Assembly: GCF_000429845.1 (NCBI RefSeq)
Contig: NZ_AUCQ01000016.1
Coordinates: 1 to 64,000 of the forward strand
DNA: 64,000 nt
Reading direction: 5' to 3'
Origin: Comamonas composti DSM 21721
GTDB taxonomy: Bacteria > Pseudomonadota > Gammaproteobacteria > Burkholderiales > Burkholderiaceae_C
In this document: positions 25,713-35,106 of the stretch, one piece after another
Position numbering within the stretch: the first letter of the stretch is position 1
How the letters are laid out: the number at the start of each line of letters is the position of its first letter
The notes under the pieces: generated by a model
Told to the model about the DNA's origin: nothing
What the model saw: only the letters and a program-made list of their open reading frames with translations
Databases searched by the model: none
Program-made: the position numbers and the translations under genes

Positions 25713-27799
25713 GAGTCGCGGCCCTGCTTTCCTCCTGGTCGGGCGAGCGCGCGCGGCTGGCCCAGGGCCTGATGGCGCCCCTGCTGGTGGTCGCCATCCT
25801 GGCGCTCATGGTGCTGCCGATTCCGCCCTGGCTGCTGGATACCTTCTTCACCTTCAACATCGCCGTGGCCTTGATGGTCATGATGGTCGCCGCCTATATG
25901 CTGCGGCCGCTGGACTTCGCGGCCTTTCCCACGGTGCTGCTGCTGACCACGCTGATGCGCCTGTCGCTGAACGTGGCCTCCACGCGCGTGGTGCTGCTCG
26001 AAGGCCATACGGGCCCGGGTGCGGCCGGCGCCGTGATCGAGGCCTTCGGCCACTTCCTGATCGGCGGCAATTTCGCCGTGGGCCTGATCGTGTTCGCGAT
26101 TCTCGTGGTCATCAACTTCGTGGTCATCACCAAGGGCGCGGAGCGCATTGCCGAAGTCTCGGCGCGCTTCACGCTGGATGCCATGCCCGGCAAGCAGATG
26201 GCCGTGGATGCCGACCTCAACGCCGGCCTCATCGACGAGACCGAGGCCAAGCGCCGCCGCGCCGAAGTCCAGGAGGAGGCGAACTTCTTCGGCTCCATGG
26301 ACGGTGCGAGCAAGTTCGTGCGTGGCGATGCGATCGCCGGCATCATGATTTTGCTGATCAACATCATCGGCGGCTTTGCGATCGGCATGGCGCAGCACGG
26401 GCTGTCGGCGGGGCAGGCGGCCGACAGCTACATCCTGCTGGCCGTGGGCGATGCGCTGGTGGCCCAGATTCCGGGCCTGCTGATCTCCGTGGCCGCCGCG
26501 ATGGTGATCTCGCGCGTGGGCAAGGACACGGACATGGGCCGGCAGATCGCGCAGCAGTTGTTCATGTCGCCCAAGGTGCTGGGCATCACGGCCGCCGTGC
26601 TGGCGCTGCTGGGCCTGATTCCGGGCATGCCCCACCTGGTGTTCCTGCTCATGGGCTCGCTGCTGGGCTGGCTGTCCTGGCTGCTGGCGCGCCAGCAGCG
26701 CGAGCGCCTGGCCAGCCAGGCCCTGGCGGCAGCGCCGGTCGCGGCCGCGAGCGATGGCGAGGCCAGCTGGGACGACCTGCAGCCCGTGGACCTGCTGGGC
26801 CTGGAGCTTGGCTACCGGCTCATCTCCCTGGTGGACAAAAGCCGCCAGGGCGACCTGCTCACGCGCATCAAGGGCGTGCGCCGCAAGTTCGCGCAGGAGG
26901 TGGGCTTTCTGCCGCCGGCCGTGCATGTGCGCGACAACCTGGAGCTCAAGCCCAGCGCCTACCGCATCACGCTGCGCGGCGTGATGGTCGGCGAGGGCGA
27001 GGCCTTCCCCGGCATGTTCCTGGCGATCAACCCCGGCGGCATCAGCACGCCCCTGATCGGCACGGCCACCACCGACCCGGCCTTCGGCCTGCCGGCCCAC
27101 TGGATAGACGAACGCCAGAAGGAAGCCGCCCAAATGGCGGGCTTTACGGTGGTTGATTCGGAAACCGTCATGGCCACCCACCTATCACACTTGATGCAAG
27201 TGCACGCGGCCAAGCTCCTGTCGCGCACCGAGACCCAGCAACTGGTCGAGCATGTGGCCAAGCTGGCGCCCAAGCTGATCGAGGAAGTCATACCCAAGAT
27301 GGTGTCGATAACCACCTTCCAGAAAGTGCTGCAGCTGCTGCTAGAGGACTCGGTGCACATCCGCGACATACGCACCATCATCGAGACCCTGGCCGAGAGC
27401 TATGCGAGTACCCAGGAGCCCGTGGAGCTGGCACGGCGCGTGCGCATTGCGCTGTCGCCGTCCATCGTGCAGCAGATCTACGGCCCCACGCGCGAGCTGC
27501 ATGTGATTGCCATCGAGCCCGGCCTGGAGCGCCTGCTGGTCCAGGCGCTGGCCACGCCCGGCGCGCCCTCGCTGGATCCGGGTGTGGCCGAGGTGCTGAT
27601 GCAAAAGGCCGCCGACATCGCCAACCAGCAGGAAGAGCAGGGCTTTCCCGCCTGCCTGCTGGTGCCCGACTCGATACGCAACGCCATCGCGCGGCTGCTG
27701 CGCCGCGTGGCGCCGCGCCTGCAAGTGCTCGCGCACAGCGAGATCCCCGAGACGCACACCATCCGCATAGGCCCGATTCTTAAAGGTGCATCCGCATGA
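25709..27799 (+). CDS. flhA: Flagellar export apparatus protein FlhA
   Basis: A 696-residue FlhA. About eight membrane helices occupy residues 20-320. The FHIPEP-type conserved stretch PTVLLLTTLMRLSLNVASTR lies near residue 72, and GAERIAEVSARFTLDAMPGKQMA follows near 140. The large cytoplasmic domain from about residue 350 docks chaperone-substrate complexes (ending RIGPILKGA). It is the central pore ring of the flagellar type III exporter. It overlaps flhB by 4 bp upstream and flhF by 4 bp downstream, so translation is tightly coupled. Confidence 0.96.
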   Translation: MRVAALLSSWSGERARLAQGLMAPLLVVAILALMVLPIPPWLLDTFFTFNIAVALMVMMVAAYMLRPLDFAAFPTVLLLTTLMRLSLNVASTRVVLLEGHTGPGAAGAVIEAFGHFLIGGNFAVGLIVFAILVVINFVVITKGAERIAEVSARFTLDAMPGKQMAVDADLNAGLIDETEAKRRRAEVQEEANFFGSMDGASKFVRGDAIAGIMILLINIIGGFAIGMAQHGLSAGQAADSYILLAVGDALVAQIPGLLISVAAAMVISRVGKDTDMGRQIAQQLFMSPKVLGITAAVLALLGLIPGMPHLVFLLMGSLLGWLSWLLARQQRERLASQALAAAPVAAASDGEASWDDLQPVDLLGLELGYRLISLVDKSRQGDLLTRIKGVRRKFAQEVGFLPPAVHVRDNLELKPSAYRITLRGVMVGEGEAFPGMFLAINPGGISTPLIGTATTDPAFGLPAHWIDERQKEAAQMAGFTVVDSETVMATHLSHLMQVHAAKLLSRTETQQLVEHVAKLAPKLIEEVIPKMVSITTFQKVLQLLLEDSVHIRDIRTIIETLAESYASTQEPVELARRVRIALSPSIVQQIYGPTRELHVIAIEPGLERLLVQALATPGAPSLDPGVAEVLMQKAADIANQQEEQGFPACLLVPDSIRNAIARLLRRVAPRLQVLAHSEIPETHTIRIGPILKGASA

Positions 27800-29379
27800 A
27801 CATCCAACGCTTTTATGCGCCCACCTCGCGCGAGGCCCTGTCCAAGGCGCGCATGGCTTTTGGCGCAAGCACATTAATCCTGTCCAACCGGCCCACGTCC
27901 GAGGGCGTGGAAGTCCTGGCCACGACCGAGGACAGCGTGGCCCGGCGCGAGCCAGAGCCCGGCAGCAGCCTGCAAGAGGCCTTGCAGCGCCGTGCGGCCG
28001 ATGATGTTGCGCCGCTGCGCGCGCCTGCGCGCAGTGCGCTGCCCCATCTGGACGAGCCGGCGGCGGCGCGGCCGGCCGGCACCCAGCAATCGGTGCAGGA
28101 CGACGTGGCCCAGCTGGCCATGAGCACCCTGTCGTTCCAGGACTATGTGCGCGAGCGCATGCTGCGCCGCCGCAGCCAGGGCTTTCAGGCCGAACAGACG
28201 CTGTCCCGGCCGGTGGCACAGCCCCCGCTGCCCACCTTTGCCCAGCGCTCGCGCGGTCTGGGCGAGGCCATGGAGGCGCCGGCTGCGCAGGCGCTTGCGC
28301 AAAGCCTGGCACAGGCGGCGCCGGCGATTCTGCGCCACAACCCGCTGCGCTCCTCCGAGCCTTCCTCCACGCGCGCCAGCCCACGGTCTGCGCGCTCGGT
28401 ACCAGCGCAGGAAGAGGTGCCCACGCTGCTTCCGCAGGGCCTCATCGGCGAGCTGCAGTCCGTGCGCGACCTCATCGAAGAGCGCTTCAACACCCTGACC
28501 TGGCTGGGCCAGACGCGGCAAAGCCCGATACAGTCCAGCCTCACGCACAAGCTGATCCGCGCCGGCTACTCGCCCGCACTGTCGCGGGCGCTGATCGAGC
28601 ATCTGCCCCAGGACCTGCAGGCCGCCGATGCCGTGCGCTGGCTGATGCAGGTGCTGGAGCGCAACCTGCGCTGCGATGCGGGCCAGGAGCCGCTGTTCGA
28701 GCAAGGCGGGGTCTATGCGCTGGTCGGCGCCACCGGCGTGGGCAAGACCACGACGGCTGCCAAGCTGGCCGCCCTGTGCGCGGCCAGGCATGGCGCCGCC
28801 AGCGTGGGCCTGATCACGCTGGACACTTATCGCATCGGCGCGCACGAGCAACTGCGCACCTATGGCCGCATGCTGGGCATCGTCGCCCACCAGGCGCATG
28901 ACCAGGCGGCCCTGCAGGATCTGCTGAACCTGCTTGCGGGCAAGAAGCTGGTGCTCATAGACACCACGGGCGTGGCTCCGCGCGACCCGCGCAGAAACGA
29001 AATCCTCAACCTGCTCGAGTTGCCGAATCTGCAGAAGCTGCTGGCCGTGAACGCGGCCGGCCAGGGCGAAGCGCTGGACGATGTGATCCAGGCCTTCAAG
29101 GCCAGGGGCTCGAACCAGGCGATTCTCACCAAGGTCGACGAGGCCGTGAAGCTCGGCCCTTCGGTGGACACCCTGATCCGCCACCAGATGCAGCTGCGCG
29201 GCCTGTGCAGCGGCCAGCGCGTGCCCGAGGACTGGGAGCGTGCCGATGCCGCACAGCTCATACAGGCCTCGATGCGCGCGCCTGCTCGCTCGGCCTTCGA
29301 TCCCAAGGTGCTGGATCTGGACTTCTTCTTCACTCCCTCGGGTGCACGCGCCTGGGGCGGAGAGTCTCTCCATGCTTGA
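27796..29379 (+). CDS. flhF: Flagellar biosynthesis GTPase FlhF
   Basis: A 527-residue SRP-type GTPase. The N-terminal basic region starts MNIQRFYAPTSREALSKARM. A long low-complexity linker runs to about residue 210. The NG domain carries G1 GATGVGKTTTAAKLAA (about 311), DTYRIGAHEQL, G3 LVLIDTTGVAPRD (about 390) and G4 TKVDEA (about 445). FlhF sets the number and polar position of flagella. It overlaps flhA by 4 bp. It is followed, with an 8-bp overlap, by a gene at the usual flhG position. Confidence 0.95.
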   Translation: MNIQRFYAPTSREALSKARMAFGASTLILSNRPTSEGVEVLATTEDSVARREPEPGSSLQEALQRRAADDVAPLRAPARSALPHLDEPAAARPAGTQQSVQDDVAQLAMSTLSFQDYVRERMLRRRSQGFQAEQTLSRPVAQPPLPTFAQRSRGLGEAMEAPAAQALAQSLAQAAPAILRHNPLRSSEPSSTRASPRSARSVPAQEEVPTLLPQGLIGELQSVRDLIEERFNTLTWLGQTRQSPIQSSLTHKLIRAGYSPALSRALIEHLPQDLQAADAVRWLMQVLERNLRCDAGQEPLFEQGGVYALVGATGVGKTTTAAKLAALCAARHGAASVGLITLDTYRIGAHEQLRTYGRMLGIVAHQAHDQAALQDLLNLLAGKKLVLIDTTGVAPRDPRRNEILNLLELPNLQKLLAVNAAGQGEALDDVIQAFKARGSNQAILTKVDEAVKLGPSVDTLIRHQMQLRGLCSGQRVPEDWERADAAQLIQASMRAPARSAFDPKVLDLDFFFTPSGARAWGGESLHA

Positions 29380-30265
29380 ACACTACTCGTCCATGCACCA
29401 GGGGCTGGGCCTGCAGGCCGCAGCCCGGCACCCGGACCAGGGGTTGCAGGTGCTGGCCATGCTGCACGACGCCACGCGTAGCCAGGTCGAGCAGGACCTG
29501 CTGTGGCCCGTCTGTGCAAGCCTGCAGCGCCTGGGCCACAGTCTGCTGGTGCTGGATGCGAGCCAGAGCGAAAGTGCGGGTGCACCAGGTCTGCTGCAAC
29601 TGCTCGATCAGGACTGGTTGCAGGTGCGCGCGGCAGGGCTTGGCCATCAGGCCAGCATGCAGACCGCTGCCGCCGAGGCCGATGCCCTGGGCCCGGTGGC
29701 CGTGCTGCCCGCACGCCAGGGGCTGGCGCAACTATCGGTCCGCGCAGGACGCGCCGGCCTGGCGCCCATGGTCTGGCTGCAGCGCTATCTGCGCGGCTAT
29801 GCACTGGTCATGGTCTATGCCGAGGCCACCCACCTGGCGCGGGCTTTGCAAGGCCTGGTGCTCACGCCGCTGATGGCCTTGCCCGAGGACGGGTGCGATG
29901 TGCTGCGCTGCTATCGCCAGCTCAAGCAACTGGCCGCGTCCGGGCTGCGCTGCCTGCTCGCGCCGCTGGAGCCGCAGCCGGCCGAGACCGTGGCCATGCG
30001 TTATGACTGGGGCCGCAGCCAAAGCAGTGCCCTCAGCCAGACGCAGGATGCGCGCAAGCGCAGACAGCAGATCCAGGCCTTGTTGCAGTGCGCACAACGC
30101 CATCTGGGCCAGGCGCCCAGGCTGATGCCACTGAGGGCCGGTCAGCGTCCCGACCTGCAGCGCCTGACGCTGCATTTGCTCAACCATGCGGGCCGTGTTC
30201 CAGCACCCGGCGGCGCGGCCGCAGGCCTTGCTTCGTCCCCCGCAACTTCTGCATGGAGCCATTGA
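29372..30265 (+). CDS. FlhG-position protein lacking a recognisable P-loop
   Basis: A 297-residue protein that starts inside the end of flhF and ends 4 bp before fliA, exactly where flhG (a MinD-like ATPase that counters FlhF) normally lies. I do not see the deviant Walker A KGGxGKT of FlhG. The segment GYALVMVYAEATHLARALQG, then ALPEDGCDVLRCYRQLKQLA, looks like the C-terminal half of MinD/FlhG proteins (the region reading TTPEPTALTDAYALIK there), and SLLVLDASQSE resembles a Walker B strand. It could be a diverged FlhG that has lost ATP binding or an unrelated flagellar protein. The start was placed at 29372 because the longer frame overlaps flhF. Confidence 0.6.
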   Translation: MLEHYSSMHQGLGLQAAARHPDQGLQVLAMLHDATRSQVEQDLLWPVCASLQRLGHSLLVLDASQSESAGAPGLLQLLDQDWLQVRAAGLGHQASMQTAAAEADALGPVAVLPARQGLAQLSVRAGRAGLAPMVWLQRYLRGYALVMVYAEATHLARALQGLVLTPLMALPEDGCDVLRCYRQLKQLAASGLRCLLAPLEPQPAETVAMRYDWGRSQSSALSQTQDARKRRQQIQALLQCAQRHLGQAPRLMPLRAGQRPDLQRLTLHLLNHAGRVPAPGGAAAGLASSPATSAWSH

Positions 30266-30269
30266 ACCC

Positions 30270-30983
30270 ATGTACACAGCCAAAGGCCAACTCGACCGTG
30301 ATGCCCTGATCCGCCAGCATGTTCCGCTGGTGCGCAGGATTGCGTTGCACATGATCGCCAAGCTGCCACCCAATGTGGAGCTCGACGATCTGATACAGGT
30401 TGGCATGATCGGCCTGGCGGAGGCCTTGTCGCGCTTCGAGGTCGAGCACGGCGTGCAGTTCGAGACCTTTGCCAGCCAGCGCATACGCGGCGCCATGCTC
30501 GACGAGCTGCGCGGCGGTGACTGGATGAGCCGCAGCTCGCGCAAAAGCCAAAAGGATATAGAGCAGGCACTGCACCGCCTGGAGCAGCGCCTGTGCCGCA
30601 CGCCGCTGGAGTCCGAGATCGCGGCCGAGCTTGGCCTGGACCTGGACGATTACCAGGCCCTGCTGGGCAAGGTGCGCGGCACCCAGCTGGTCTACCTGGA
30701 GGACATGTCCTCGGGCGAGGACAGCGAGGACTTTCTCGACCGCCACGTGGCCGACAGCGGCGCCGACCCCTTTGCGCTGCTGCGCGACCAGCGGTTGCGC
30801 CAGGCCCTGGTCCAGGCCATCAAGGCCCTGCCCGAGCGCGAGCAATACATCATGGGCATGTACTACGAGCACGACATGAACCTCAAGGAAATCGCCGCCG
30901 TGCTGGGCGTGACCGAGTCGCGCGTCTGCCAGCTGCACAGCCAGGCGATTGCGCGCCTGAGGACCAAGATGCGCGAGCATTGA
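30270..30983 (+). CDS. fliA: Flagellar sigma-28 factor FliA
   Basis: A 237-residue sigma factor for late flagellar and chemotaxis genes. Region 2 is PPNVELDDLIQVGMIGLAEA with FETFASQRIRGAMLDELR, region 3 is CRTPLESEIAAELGLDLDDY and region 4 ends LGVTESRVCQLHSQAIARLR. The length is typical. The ATG at 30270 lies 4 bp after the preceding stop, so it is co-translated with the flagellar operon. A family 1 repeat and a small palindrome follow it. Confidence 0.95.
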   Translation: MYTAKGQLDRDALIRQHVPLVRRIALHMIAKLPPNVELDDLIQVGMIGLAEALSRFEVEHGVQFETFASQRIRGAMLDELRGGDWMSRSSRKSQKDIEQALHRLEQRLCRTPLESEIAAELGLDLDDYQALLGKVRGTQLVYLEDMSSGEDSEDFLDRHVADSGADPFALLRDQRLRQALVQAIKALPEREQYIMGMYYEHDMNLKEIAAVLGVTESRVCQLHSQAIARLRTKMREH

Positions 30984-31050
30984 ACCTCTTGAGCTTGGAG
31001 CCAAGGGGCTGGGCTGAGGTGGCTGTGGCATGGCATCACCAGGGATACTT

Positions 31051-31137
31051 GTTTTTTGATAGCTGCAAGCGCTTGCTGGACAAGCGCTTGAGGCCAAAAA
31101 CACTGTCCATTTTTTAAGGGCGTGAACACGCTCTGAG
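31051..31137. repeat. Family 1 repeat followed by a short family 3 palindrome
   Basis: TTTGATAGCTGCAAGCGCTT with CAAGCGCTTGAGGCC forms the family 1 hairpin (31051-31100). A few bases on, TTAAGGGCGTGAACACGCTC (31115-31137) is a shortened family 3 palindrome like that at 9532. Together they probably end the flagellar operon. The rest of 30984-31252 has no gene. Confidence 0.75.
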
Positions 31138-31252
31138 GGCAATTGCCCGCAGCGCGGGGGCGCGGACAGCAGGGGCTGGTTTGGGGCCCATGGCGGATGC
31201 TCGGGATCAAAGCTCTTGCGCATGGCCTCAAACCAGGGCTGCCAGCAGCAGA

Positions 31253-32128
31253 TCAGCGTACCGCCGAAGGCAGACAAGCAAAGCGCGCCCGGAAGCGTTC
31301 GGCAAATCGGGCACGTGACTTGTAGCCACATGCCTGAGCAATCTCTGGAACACTCCACGGTGTGGTTTGCAGCAGCATCATGGCGTGGTGCATGCGGACG
31401 TCCATCAACACCTGCTCGAATCGCGCTCGCTCATCCGCAAGGCGGCGGCGCAGCGTGGCCTCGCTGACGGCAAGTGCTTTTCCCGCAGTCTGCGCAGTCC
31501 AGTGCTGACCGGGGGCTTCGCTAATCAGGGCGCGCAAGCGCCCGGCCATTCCCGGTGACATGGGCGGCCTGAACATGAAGCCGCGTTCCGCCAGGGCTGC
31601 GAGAAAGTCCATGGCCCGGTATCGCAGGCGCTCGTCGCTGACCTGCGGGGCTCCTGCGCCCGCAAGCACATGCCGCAGCGAGGAGCCGAGGTCCGCGTCC
31701 AACGCAATTGGCTGAAAGGGTGGGCCCGCCTGCGCGCTCTCGGACCCCATGGCGCGGCCCCGGCGAAAAGCGTCAAGCAATGCGGGCGACAGTGTCAGAA
31801 AGATCGAGCGAAAACGCTGCTCCGTGCCGCCAGGGGTTTTGATCAGATCGGCACAGGCATGGGCTTCGACGAGCAGCAATGACGCAGAAGTGTCCAGTCC
31901 GATGCTGCTGATGCCGCAGTCAAGATCCAGGCGCCCCTCGGCAATGAGCAGCACCGTCGCATCCTGGAACAGAAACCGGGGCGTGTGCTGTATCTGCTTC
32001 AGACAAGGCTGGGCCACGGTGCACAGGCCACGCCGCCATATGGGCGAGCCCACGGGAAGCAGCCATGGCAGAGCGTTCGCCTTCGCATCGGTCTCTGCTG
32101 CCAGAGGGACTGGTCGCGCAATTGCCAT
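31253..32128 (-). CDS. AraC-family transcriptional regulator
   Basis: A 291-residue regulator. The N-terminal part (about residues 20-170) resembles a sensor domain of the AraC ligand-binding type (LFQDATVLLIAEGRLDLDCG). The C-terminal 95 residues hold two helix-turn-helices (TAGKALAVSEATLRRRLADE and VPEIAQACGYKSRARFAERF). The start at 32128 gives MAIARPVPLAAETD; the longer frame to 32431 runs antisense through the PEBP gene's reading frame and was not used. It lies 14 bp downstream of the YbhB/YbcL-like gene on the same strand, so both are probably co-transcribed. The effector is unknown. Confidence 0.88.
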   Translation of the reverse strand: MAIARPVPLAAETDAKANALPWLLPVGSPIWRRGLCTVAQPCLKQIQHTPRFLFQDATVLLIAEGRLDLDCGISSIGLDTSASLLLVEAHACADLIKTPGGTEQRFRSIFLTLSPALLDAFRRGRAMGSESAQAGPPFQPIALDADLGSSLRHVLAGAGAPQVSDERLRYRAMDFLAALAERGFMFRPPMSPGMAGRLRALISEAPGQHWTAQTAGKALAVSEATLRRRLADERARFEQVLMDVRMHHAMMLLQTTPWSVPEIAQACGYKSRARFAERFRARFACLPSAVR

Positions 32129-32142
32129 GGCCGACTTCTTTT

Positions 32143-32790
32143 TTACCGGGCGCCTGGCTGAAGCGAAACCGCAGGATTCAGGCTGTAGATCCCGGTAAGG
32201 CGGCCCTGTCCAAGCACCTTGGCCGATGCAAGCGCTGTACGCACATTCGCGCCAGTCAGGGGGCCGGTCACTGCCAGCGTGGGCGTCGCCAAGGCGTAGA
32301 TGGTGAACACGTAGTGGTGGATTCGCGTGTCGTTCCATGGCGGGCAAGGACCGTCGTAGCCGAAGTAGTTCCCCTTCATCTGTTCGTCCGCTGCAAACCA
32401 TCCGGTGTAGTCGTTCAGGCCATGGCGCCATCCTTGCGGTGCGGCGGGGCCAGTCTTGCCTCCTGGTGTCACACCGTCCGAATGGGAGCCTGCGGCGATA
32501 TGCGCGACATGGGCTGGAATGTCGAGCAGCAGCCAGTGAAAGAAGTCCACACGCGGCAGCGCGTGCGGAACTTCGCGGCCCGCCTGGTTCACATCATCGC
32601 CCTGGCTGGGCACGTCGGGGTCATGGCAGATGAGCACGAATGACTGGGTTCCCTCCGGCACATCGCTCCAGGCCAGATGCGGATTCCGATTGGACGACAA
32701 GGCCACATGGGAGGCGGCGTCAGGCACCGCGAACGCGAATTCGCCGGGAATGGCCTGACCGTCTTGAAAACTCTGGCTGACAAGTTGCAT
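32143..32790 (-). CDS. YbhB/YbcL family Raf kinase inhibitor-like (PEBP) protein
   Basis: A 215-residue phosphatidylethanolamine-binding-protein-like protein. Family marks are NRNPHLAWSDVPEGTQSFVL near residue 34, the FVLICHDPDVP strand with the DPD pocket, FFHWLLLDIPA near 82, and GYDGPCPPWNDTRIHHYVFT near 145 (GPCPP motif). No signal peptide is seen, so it is probably cytoplasmic. Bacterial functions in this family are poorly defined. It is the first gene of a two-gene unit with the AraC regulator. The gap 32791-33048 shows no gene. Confidence 0.9.
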   Translation of the reverse strand: MQLVSQSFQDGQAIPGEFAFAVPDAASHVALSSNRNPHLAWSDVPEGTQSFVLICHDPDVPSQGDDVNQAGREVPHALPRVDFFHWLLLDIPAHVAHIAAGSHSDGVTPGGKTGPAAPQGWRHGLNDYTGWFAADEQMKGNYFGYDGPCPPWNDTRIHHYVFTIYALATPTLAVTGPLTGANVRTALASAKVLGQGRLTGIYSLNPAVSLQPGAR

Positions 32791-33048
32791 GGAAATCCGT
32801 TCTTCAGTTGGTTGAGCTTGTGTGACGTGGATTTACGTCTTGCTGAAGTGTAGGAAATCAAATGCTCTCAAAGGCAGCAAATCCGATCAATCATTTCGCA
32901 AAGCCTATCAATCTGAATGCATTTGGCTTTGAGTGTGCGGCAGCATCTGATTTCTGTAGTGCCCGGACCTGCGGTTCACAGGTCTGCTGCTGGCCGCAAG
33001 CTGCCCCCAAAAAACACATCGCAGCACCCAGGCCAGCATGCCCGAGCG

Positions 33049-35055
33049 CTATTGCTTGAACACCATCCCCACCAATACAGCCAGCACCATGGCCGCGAAA
33101 AACAGGCCCCAGCCCTGTTTGCGCCGGTAGTAGAGCACCACCACCAGGGCGATGCCGACCAGGGTCACGACCCGGGTGTGCAGCAGATTGCCGAGCACAA
33201 AGCACACGACTATCTGGGCCCAGTAGGTCAGCAGCCGGCGCAGGGCCGGGCCCGATGTTGGCGGGGCTGTCTCATGAGCAGCCTGGCTCTGCACGGCAGG
33301 CGCGGGTGTTGGGCCTTCGGCCATGGCGCGCTCGCCGGATGCGGCCTGTGCCGAAGACCCCGCCTGTAGGCTGTGCATCTCCCGCCGGGCCTGCTGGCGC
33401 AGCTCGCGCCGCTGCTGATCGGTTTGCTCCAGCACCGGGGGTTCTGCCGGCGCTGGCTGCCACCAGGGCTGGCCGTTGGCGCGTACTGGGGCCTGGCCTT
33501 GGGCTGCGCTGCGCCGGAATCCGGCGCTGGCGGCTTTTCGTTCGCGGTCTTCGCGGGCCGCCTGAGTCAGGGCCTGGTTTGCAGATTCCAGCGGCCCTTT
33601 TCCCAGCGACCTGGCCTGCTCCACCAGGGCCAGTCCCTGCCGGGGATTGATCTGATGCACGAATTGCGCCAGCCCCAGCAGTTGCGAGACCTGGGCCGTC
33701 TGGCCCTGCCAGTGCGCGGGCTTGTCCGATGCGCCGGCGCCATGTCGTGCAGCCTGGTGCAGGGCCGCGCGCAACTGCTTGCGCATCTGGCGCGAGCTGC
33801 CGGGCTGGGCGTTGTTGACGACCACGCCCGTGACTTCCTGGCGGCGGCCCTTGCGCATGACGCGTTCTTTTTCGGGATGGGGCGTAAAGCCTTCGTCGCG
33901 CAAGATCCAGCGCACGCGGCCCAGCAGCCGGCCCACGTTGTCGCGAGCGGCCTCGCCCGAGGCCGAGAACGTGAGGTCGTCCGCATAGCGCGTGTAGGCA
34001 AAGCCGAGCTGGCTGGCCAGACCTTGCAATCGCCTGTCCAGGCGGCGGCACAGCAGGTTGGTGAGCATGGGGCTGGTGGGCGCGCCCTGGGGCAGGACCC
34101 GCTCGCGCGCCTTGCCGCCGATGAACAGGCGCTCGCCATCGACCTGCCAGGCCTGGGCCCGGTTTTCGCTGCACAGCAAGGCCAGCACCGTGGCCACGGC
34201 CTCGCCATAGCCCAGGCGCACGAACACGCCCTTGATGCGCGCAAACGAGATGCTGGGGAAGAAGTCGCGCACGTCGAGGTTGATGACCACGTCGCGCCCC
34301 AGGTGCGGCAGGGCATTGCTGAGAATGGAGCGCCCGGCAAGAAAGCCATGGGCCGCTTCGTGTGCGGGCACACGGCCCAGGATGTTGTCCAGCACCCAGT
34401 ACTGCGCGCGCTTGAGGCGCGGCATGGGCGCCGAGATCAGGCGCTGGCCCCCGGTCTTCTTGGGCAGGGTGAAGGAGTGATAGTGGTGGCTGCGTGCGAC
34501 CTCGCGGTGAAAGCTCAGAAAGCGCAGCTCGGCCACCGTCACGCCCATGGCCTGGGCCATCTGCGCGGCGCTCTCCAGAACGGGCAGGCCGCTGCCTATC
34601 AGCTTTGGCGCATCCGTGAGTGCGGCTTTCCTGGCGGGCGAGCCCTGGCTTGCGGCCGGGCTCAGTGCAGCCGACACGCCCGGGCCCAGATAGCCCACAT
34701 GGGTTGCGCGTCTTGCATGCCAGTCCAGGGCTTTCTCATGGCGCAGCCGGGCCTGCTGGCGCTTGGTTTCCTCTCTTTGCGCGAGCGCCTGCTGCATGCG
34801 CTGCTTGCGCATCTGCCTGAGCGCGCGCTCGGGGTTCTCGCGCACGGCAATCTGCGCGCGCAATTCGGCCAGCTCGCGCTGCAGATGGGCTTCGCGCTCA
34901 ATGTGCTCGGCAGCCAGTCGTGGCTCGCCGTCGGCCTTGGGCCAAAAGCCCAGGCGCTGCATCTCTTCGAGAATGACTTCCTGGCGGCTTGAGGCCTTGA
35001 TGCGTTCGTAGATCTCGGCGCGGGTCAGCGCCCGGGAGGTGGACTGCTGGCTCAT
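33049..35055 (-). CDS. Retron reverse transcriptase with C-terminal membrane segments
   Basis: A 668-residue retron-type RT. The N-terminal 150 residues are charged and helical with coiled-coil character (QRELAELRAQIAVRENPERA). The RT domain shows the retron marks: NALPH at 247-251 (NAXXH motif), LPQGAPTSP at 321-329, catalytic RYADDLTF with YADD at 357-360, and EVTG at 407-410 (VTG motif). After a linker of about 130 residues the protein ends with two or three hydrophobic segments (about 605-668, IVVCFVLGNLL, VVTLVGIALVVVLYY, FFAAMVLAVLVGMVF). The start at 35055 follows the retron RNA by 51 bp. It would copy the msd part of that RNA into msDNA. With the SWIM and ARM proteins upstream it fits the type XIII retron gene set. 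Confidence 0.93.
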   Translation of the reverse strand: MSQQSTSRALTRAEIYERIKASSRQEVILEEMQRLGFWPKADGEPRLAAEHIEREAHLQRELAELRAQIAVRENPERALRQMRKQRMQQALAQREETKRQQARLRHEKALDWHARRATHVGYLGPGVSAALSPAASQGSPARKAALTDAPKLIGSGLPVLESAAQMAQAMGVTVAELRFLSFHREVARSHHYHSFTLPKKTGGQRLISAPMPRLKRAQYWVLDNILGRVPAHEAAHGFLAGRSILSNALPHLGRDVVINLDVRDFFPSISFARIKGVFVRLGYGEAVATVLALLCSENRAQAWQVDGERLFIGGKARERVLPQGAPTSPMLTNLLCRRLDRRLQGLASQLGFAYTRYADDLTFSASGEAARDNVGRLLGRVRWILRDEGFTPHPEKERVMRKGRRQEVTGVVVNNAQPGSSRQMRKQLRAALHQAARHGAGASDKPAHWQGQTAQVSQLLGLAQFVHQINPRQGLALVEQARSLGKGPLESANQALTQAAREDRERKAASAGFRRSAAQGQAPVRANGQPWWQPAPAEPPVLEQTDQQRRELRQQARREMHSLQAGSSAQAASGERAMAEGPTPAPAVQSQAAHETAPPTSGPALRRLLTYWAQIVVCFVLGNLLHTRVVTLVGIALVVVLYYRRKQGWGLFFAAMVLAVLVGMVFKQ

Positions 35056-35106
35056 GCGGCCTTCCTTGGTTGCGGCAGCGGTGGAGCCGATGAGCAGGCG
35101 CCAGAA

